From the NCBI GenBank assembly GCA_017449025.1, contig JAFSKJ010000045.1:1-37893 (forward strand): a stretch of 37,893 bases of DNA, written 5' to 3'. Within the stretch, counting starts at the first letter, position 1, and each line of letters starts with the position of its first letter. This document shows, one piece after another, positions 33,044-37,893 of this stretch. This stretch comes from Prevotella sp. (GTDB lineage: Bacteria > Bacteroidota > Bacteroidia > Bacteroidales > Bacteroidaceae). The position numbers and the translations under genes are program-made. Below the pieces are notes generated by a model. The model saw nothing but the letters and a program-made list of their open reading frames with translations. It was not told the origin of the DNA and made no database searches.

Positions 33044-34609
33044 TTAGAATTTGTAAATAAGTGATACGGCAGCTTTCAGAGCACCGTGGCTGACACCTTC
33101 AGAGTGGCGGATAAAGCTATAGAACTTTTCACCACCCTCCTTGGTATAGTGCGCAAGATCATTACTCTTGTTGCTGGTCTTCCAGCTCTTTGTACCTGTC
33201 TGGTACTGTATGCCAGCATCTACTGCAAACGACTTGCCTATATTCAGACGCAGTCCCAAGCCCAATATGGCATCTATTGCCATGCTCTTCGTCGGGTCGG
33301 TATCATCAATCTCAATATCACCAGCCTGATGATAGCCAAAATCGTTCAACACAACTTCGCCTTTTTTTCCGACCTCGGTTAAACCTTTGTATTTCTCTGT
33401 CTTGCTGTAGTCTCCCCACACCGTATACCCATTACTGGTGCTGCCAGTGAGCTTGCCCGTTGATGTCTGGAACTTAACGCCCAGGTCTGCATATACAGAT
33501 ACTGTTGGGGCCACACGGTACTCTAAATCCAGATAAACGGGAATGGCAAGGTCTGAAGCCTTCATCTCTTGAGTAATGCTACTTACAGAGTCTTTTCCTA
33601 TCTGATACTTACGGGTATACGTGTCACCATCTTCATCGTAGTTATCTGCATCTGCATTTGATTCAAGCGTCCCTCCATTTGAGGTCATTTCCATGGTTAG
33701 CGTGTTCGACGACAACCCGATACCGACAAACACACCTGTCTGAAGCCTGCCTGTCGACGGGAACACATATCCCAAGTCCACTCCAAAGCTCATCTCTCCT
33801 GCTTTAGATGTCTTAATATCGTTAGAAGCTTTACTGAGTTTGTTGAAGTCAGTCAGTGCAAAAGCCATGTTGGGGCGAACGCGGAACGAGCGGTCGTTGT
33901 ATTTGGCATACACTTTATTGTCACATTCTCCCTTGACCTTTTCCTCTTCCACATCCGATCCCAAATACTTTATCTTGTCGCCGGGGTGAAGCAGCACCTG
34001 GTCGTAAGGGTTGAAGGACAGTATGCTGCCGTTGATGGTCAGCTTGTCGTCGCGCTTGTCGTTCTTCACCAACACCTTGTAGTTCTTCGGGAACTTCACC
34101 GGCTCGCCATCAGCCTTCAGTGCACTGATATAGCAACGCCCCGAGTACTTGTCAATGTTGAGTGTGGCTATCAGCTTATAGTTGTTCTTGAAGTACTCTT
34201 GAGAGTCGAAGAAAGTGCCGCACGAGTTCACGTACGAGATGCTCTTCTCCATCATTATAGGCAGAGACCAGTAGTCCCCTTCGTCCTTTATCTGGCCTTT
34301 CCTGATATTCTTCACCGTAACAGTCACCGTCTTGGCACTGCGAAGTGTTTTCACATAGTCATCAACGGTCAGCGTTGGCGCTTCACTCAGGCTCATCAGG
34401 TCGTTGTATATTTTCATCGACGTATTGGCGAACAGACTCTTGAAATGATCCTCCTTGTTGTCGTCATACACCGATGCCGCCTGCGCATACTCATTAACCA
34501 CGGCATACGCCTTCTGGTAAACACGTCGCTCCTCTTGTGTGGTCAACGATTGGGCTATAGCCGCAGTTGCCATTATCGAGGCAATCAAAACTAATATATG
34601 CTTTTTCAT
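33044..34609 (-). CDS. Outer-membrane beta-barrel protein with N-terminal periplasmic domain
   Basis: 521 residues. Signal peptide MKKHILVLIASIMATAAIAQ. The first half (about 20-240) is a globular domain with helices and beta strands (EERRVYQKAYAVVNEYAQAA; VTVTVKNIRKGQIKDEGDYW). The second half (about 265-521) shows barrel strands: EMSFGVDLGYVFPSTG, GVFVGIGLSSNTLTMEM, IPVYLDLEYRVAPTVSVYAD, AILGLGLRLNIGKSF, and a terminal strand LKAAVSLIYKF ending in Phe. This fits an outer-membrane anchor (eight-strand type) with a periplasmic part. Family not recognised. It lies 19 nt behind the BACON gene and 12 nt ahead of the coiled-coil gene. Confidence 0.72.
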   Translation of the reverse strand: MKKHILVLIASIMATAAIAQSLTTQEERRVYQKAYAVVNEYAQAASVYDDNKEDHFKSLFANTSMKIYNDLMSLSEAPTLTVDDYVKTLRSAKTVTVTVKNIRKGQIKDEGDYWSLPIMMEKSISYVNSCGTFFDSQEYFKNNYKLIATLNIDKYSGRCYISALKADGEPVKFPKNYKVLVKNDKRDDKLTINGSILSFNPYDQVLLHPGDKIKYLGSDVEEEKVKGECDNKVYAKYNDRSFRVRPNMAFALTDFNKLSKASNDIKTSKAGEMSFGVDLGYVFPSTGRLQTGVFVGIGLSSNTLTMEMTSNGGTLESNADADNYDEDGDTYTRKYQIGKDSVSSITQEMKASDLAIPVYLDLEYRVAPTVSVYADLGVKFQTSTGKLTGSTSNGYTVWGDYSKTEKYKGLTEVGKKGEVVLNDFGYHQAGDIEIDDTDPTKSMAIDAILGLGLRLNIGKSFAVDAGIQYQTGTKSWKTSNKSNDLAHYTKEGGEKFYSFIRHSEGVSHGALKAAVSLIYKF

Positions 34610-34628
34610 GTTTGTTCCTCCTTTCTGT

Positions 34629-37600
34629 TTATCTAATCACCATTTTTTCTTCTATTTTCTTATCACCAATGTTGCAGCGAACGATGTAGAGGCCGCTGGG
34701 TAGGCCGTTAAGGTCTATCTGCTCATCGAATATGCAACGAGGCTCAAAATCTATACGTCTCACTGTAGCTCCACTCATAGCAACAATTTCTGCGGTTGCC
34801 GAGACTGGTGCGGAGACATTTGCCACCAAGTGACCATGCCTAAGCATTACATCAGCTTGCTCAACCGAACTAATACCTGTATCTGAAGCACGCGTATTAG
34901 AATCGTACTCTATTCTACAGCTTTGAATAGGCTTGCCGGCAATCTCCCACTGGGTACGTACCCATTTCTCTTTATTGTTGTCTGCCACAATGCTATTGCC
35001 ATACTGGTAATATCTATAGTTATAGCCTTTAGTAGTACATTCTTTGTTGTCGTATCCAAAAACAAAACTGTAATCCTTCATTTCACTGTCACTCAAGCCC
35101 TCAAAAGTAGCAATCAGTATTCCAGAATTTCCATTTCCTTTTAAAACCAATTTAGCCGGAGCCACTGGGCTGGGATAAATCTCAAATGATATTTCTTTAC
35201 TGTTTTCTGATGGATAGTTCTTATAATACAATGTAACCTTACCATCTAATGGCTTTTGGGGTCTTGTTTTGCTGATTGAGTAATTGCAGCTTAAGCCGTC
35301 TTTCTCTATAGTTGTACCGTCAATGTCCCACTTTAGTGCCCATTCATCACGAACAAAATCGGGGGTCGGATTATCTGTGCTCACTTTAAATGTTGCTTCC
35401 TTTCCTGCCTCTGGTGTAAAAAAACCATCATTATCATCAGCAAGCTTAATAAAGTCTGGAATTTGAGGCCTAGCCCTCTGTTCTATTGGAAGCGATACAG
35501 TATTTAGATTTCCATAACCATCATAATAATCAATTTTTATTTCTGCACTATGTTCTTTGTACTCACTATTAGGATTAATATGCAAAAAGATTTGTTTCTC
35601 TACCGACGTTTTATCCGACTTTGTAACTACAACAGATGTGATAGAAACCCAAGACTTATTGCCACCTATCTCTGGCTTCCAGTCTGTATTAACGCCTGTT
35701 ACAACAATTTCAAAGTTGCCACCACTTACATCCGAATGAAGCGTACCATCAGAATGCTTGTCATCAACAATTTCAAACTTGAATTCTTCCTTGCCACCCT
35801 GTTTTATTATAACAGAATCTTTTTTCTCACCTTCTTCTGTTTCCCAGGAGAAAGCAATTGCCGATTGACGCTCTTCACCTTCGTTCTTTTCAATAGTGAT
35901 CTTTAATTTTTCTGTCTTTTTCCCCTTATATTCTTTATTTCCATTTATCTCAACCCAACCTTTTTCGGAACTTGCTTCCCAAGAATCTATTGATGTCGAA
36001 ACGTCAATTGTAAACTCTCCTCCATCCTTGAACAGGTTGACTGTCTTCGGTTTTATTTCAATGCTGGTTGGAGCTGCCTGTTGAGTGACTATTATTGTAT
36101 CATTAACATCAACACTCCCATTATTCCAAGTAACAATGATATTGGCTGTACGTTCTGCACCCCCATTCTTCTTGGCCTCATATTTTACAGTGTAATTGTT
36201 TTGGCCTTCTCCGTTTTCTGGGTCAGTAATAACAAGCCATGAATCATCACTACTAACAATATTCCATTTAACATTGCTTGTAATGTCAAATTGTTTTTCG
36301 CCACCTTCATATACAAATCTTGGAGAATCATTTATTCCTATGCTAAGATCTTTTTCAGTGCCAATCTGAATAACGGTAATTGTTTCATTTTTTTCTTCTT
36401 TACCATCGTTCCATGTCACCGTTACTTGACCATAACGTGTAGGTCCGTCGTTTTCTTCTGCTTCAACAGTGACTTTTGCATTATTCTTGCCTTCCCCATT
36501 TTCAGGTTCCTTAATCGTCAGCCAGTCAACTAAACTCTCCACCTTCCAATTAACGTTGCTAAACACCTCGAAAGATGCAGTCCTGTCATCTCCAATTCGA
36601 GTTTCATTTGTGTTTACAGTAAGTTCTAAATCGTTGCTGAACTGTGTGACTGTAATTGTCTCAACAATGTCTTCTTTACCGTCATTCCATGTTACCGTAA
36701 CTTGGCCTTCACGAGTGGTCTCACTGTCCTCTTTTGCTTCAATAGTAACTGTAGCATTGTCTCTGCCTTCTCCATTTTCAGGCTCCTTAATCGTCAGCCA
36801 GTCAACCAAACTCTTTACCTTCCAGCTAACGTTGCTAACAATGTCGAACGATGCACTTCCATTCTCAATTAAGAGAGCCTTATTGTTTACCTTAAGTCCT
36901 GGGGTGTTGCCAAGCTGGGTAATGGTAATAGTCTCCACGACATCTTCTTTACCGTCATTCCATGTTACCGTAACTTGAGTCTCTCGCGTATCGCCAGGGT
37001 TTGTTTCAGCTTCAACAGCAACTTTGTAAGTATCCTTGCCACTTCCATTTTCAGGATCCTTGATTGTCAGCCAGTCAGCCAAGCTCTCTACCTTCCAGCT
37101 AACATTGCTGGCGATTTCGAAGGAGCCATCTCCGCCTTTATAATCAAATAGGATTTTATCAGTACTTACCTTTAAATCAGGTTCGTTGCCAAGCTGAGTA
37201 ATGGTAATAGTGTTAAATTTATCCTTAATGCCATTATTCCATCTTACAGAAACTTGCGCTGTACGTTTTGGTCCATGGTTTTCTTTGGCCTCAATGATAA
37301 CTGTAGCATTATCTTTACCTTCTCCATTTTCTGGTTCTTTTATGCTCAGCCATTTTGCATCACACGTGACTGTCCAGTTAACATTGCTGGCTACATCGAA
37401 AGTCTTTGGGCCACCTTCAACACCGAAATTCAGTGTGTTAGTACTTAACTTTAAATCAGGGGTAAGTCCAAACTGAGAAACAGTCACAGTTACAGGCTGA
37501 AGACCCTCACCGTTGACAGTGAAAGTTGCCGTTCTGTTTGTGGGAGCAGAATTCTCGGAAGCAGAGACTTTAATCTTGCCATCTTCCTTTGTAATGGTAA

Positions 37601-37893
37601 GCCATTCTATGTTCTGTTCTCCTTTATATGAGACTTCTGACAATTGCCACTCAACGTTAGTCGCAACTTCTATTTCGTATTCGCCACCTGGGACGGCAAA
37701 AGACAATTGGTGAACGTTAAGAACAATATATGGGGCGTAGCCAAACTGAGTAACCTCTATTGTCTGGCTTGTGCCACCGCCTGATACTGTAATTTTTGCA
37801 GGACGTGAGTCAGAATTTGTGTTTTCCTTCGCATGCACAGTAACGGTAACAGGAGAAGGTTCATTTCCTTCACCACTGTCATTTTTAGTTATC
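34629..37893 (-). CDS. Large BACON-repeat protein with T9SS sorting tail (5' end off window)
   Basis: At least 1,087 residues; the reading frame is open to the right edge, so the start is missing. At least eight BACON-like Ig repeats of about 90 residues are visible, with the consensus 'GG...F.V.SNV.W.V......WL.I..PENG.GK' and ending '..TITVTQ'. The middle copies (36,300-37,300) are almost identical. BACON domains bind carbohydrates or mucin-like ligands, or serve as surface spacers. After a further beta domain, the C-terminal 75 residues (LRHGHLVANVSAPV, then GLPSGLYIVRCN and KIEEKMVIR) look like a type A sorting domain of the type IX secretion system, so the protein should reach the outer surface. 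It is the first visible gene of the long minus-strand operon and is 19 nt ahead of the outer-membrane barrel gene. Confidence 0.82.
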   Translation of the reverse strand, partial: ITKNDSGEGNEPSPVTVTVHAKENTNSDSRPAKITVSGGGTSQTIEVTQFGYAPYIVLNVHQLSFAVPGGEYEIEVATNVEWQLSEVSYKGEQNIEWLTITKEDGKIKVSASENSAPTNRTATFTVNGEGLQPVTVTVSQFGLTPDLKLSTNTLNFGVEGGPKTFDVASNVNWTVTCDAKWLSIKEPENGEGKDNATVIIEAKENHGPKRTAQVSVRWNNGIKDKFNTITITQLGNEPDLKVSTDKILFDYKGGDGSFEIASNVSWKVESLADWLTIKDPENGSGKDTYKVAVEAETNPGDTRETQVTVTWNDGKEDVVETITITQLGNTPGLKVNNKALLIENGSASFDIVSNVSWKVKSLVDWLTIKEPENGEGRDNATVTIEAKEDSETTREGQVTVTWNDGKEDIVETITVTQFSNDLELTVNTNETRIGDDRTASFEVFSNVNWKVESLVDWLTIKEPENGEGKNNAKVTVEAEENDGPTRYGQVTVTWNDGKEEKNETITVIQIGTEKDLSIGINDSPRFVYEGGEKQFDITSNVKWNIVSSDDSWLVITDPENGEGQNNYTVKYEAKKNGGAERTANIIVTWNNGSVDVNDTIIVTQQAAPTSIEIKPKTVNLFKDGGEFTIDVSTSIDSWEASSEKGWVEINGNKEYKGKKTEKLKITIEKNEGEERQSAIAFSWETEEGEKKDSVIIKQGGKEEFKFEIVDDKHSDGTLHSDVSGGNFEIVVTGVNTDWKPEIGGNKSWVSITSVVVTKSDKTSVEKQIFLHINPNSEYKEHSAEIKIDYYDGYGNLNTVSLPIEQRARPQIPDFIKLADDNDGFFTPEAGKEATFKVSTDNPTPDFVRDEWALKWDIDGTTIEKDGLSCNYSISKTRPQKPLDGKVTLYYKNYPSENSKEISFEIYPSPVAPAKLVLKGNGNSGILIATFEGLSDSEMKDYSFVFGYDNKECTTKGYNYRYYQYGNSIVADNNKEKWVRTQWEIAGKPIQSCRIEYDSNTRASDTGISSVEQADVMLRHGHLVANVSAPVSATAEIVAMSGATVRRIDFEPRCIFDEQIDLNGLPSGLYIVRCNIGDKKIEEKMVIR
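36330..37330 (-). repeat. Tandem BACON-coding DNA repeats of about 275 bp
   Basis: The segment TCGTCAGCCAGTC or a close variant recurs at 36515, 36791 and 37064, 276 and 273 bp apart, with long similar stretches around each. The near identity indicates recent duplication or gene conversion among the repeats. Confidence 0.75.

Noticed and set aside
22018-37893. A complete type VI secretion system
   Set aside because: Only TssR-like proteins are seen; no TssB/C sheath, Hcp, VgrG, TssK or ClpV is present in the window.

Overview
The window is bacterial DNA from the order Bacteroidales, most likely a Prevotella-like member of Prevotellaceae. The signs are Bacteroidota promoter -7 boxes (TAnnTTTG) in front of many genes, Bacteroidetes-restricted families (DUF2851, DUF4923, DUF3408, BACON repeats, a type IX secretion C-terminal tail) and few strong Shine-Dalgarno sequences. 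No rRNA, tRNA or CRISPR array was found.

Region 1 (1 to about 4,850) is the right part of an integrative mobilizable element. It holds the first codons of a relaxase, a MobC-like relaxosome protein, a candidate oriT hairpin, a DUF3408 protein, a non-coding segment with iteron-like repeats and a 16-bp palindrome, two tandem excisionase-type HTH proteins, a RhuM-like protein and a tyrosine recombinase. The recombinase lies next to a GTAnnTTTGC att-like core that coincides with the promoter of the first chromosomal gene.

Region 2 (4,840 to 13,774) looks like core chromosome, with GC-rich codon usage: aminopeptidase P, a secreted alpha/beta hydrolase, then a + strand run of DUF2851, thioesterase, DprA, RNase HII, a DUF4923 lipoprotein and an MsbA-like ABC exporter. 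Region 3 (13,788 to 18,892) is a cell-surface modification block: an LtaS/sulfatase-fold membrane enzyme, a CE2-like esterase, an acyltransferase-3 gene with a frameshift at an A8 run, and a membrane-anchored SGNH hydrolase. ACCTACC/AAAACC-type minisatellites fill its spacers and also sit inside the LtaS-like gene. Region 4 (18,893 to 22,017) has an outer-membrane porin-like protein, an orphan hypothetical gene behind a structured leader, and a roughly 100-bp foldback element.

Region 5 (22,018 to the right edge) is one long, AT-richer, minus-strand gene cluster with tight spacing. In transcription order it encodes a giant BACON-repeat protein with a T9SS tail, an outer-membrane barrel, a TM plus coiled-coil protein, a lipoprotein (start overlapping the preceding stop), a small secreted protein, a 777-aa SH3/VWA protein resembling TssR of the Bacteroidota type VI secretion system, a 504-aa paralogue lacking the VWA domain, a MacB-like ABC ATPase and permease, a two-TM protein, and a secreted protein with three TonB C-terminal-like domains. 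No T6SS sheath, tube, baseplate or ClpV gene is present. My inference is that this is a multi-protein envelope assembly which uses a TssR-like part outside a recognisable T6SS. It is the best candidate here for an undescribed system.
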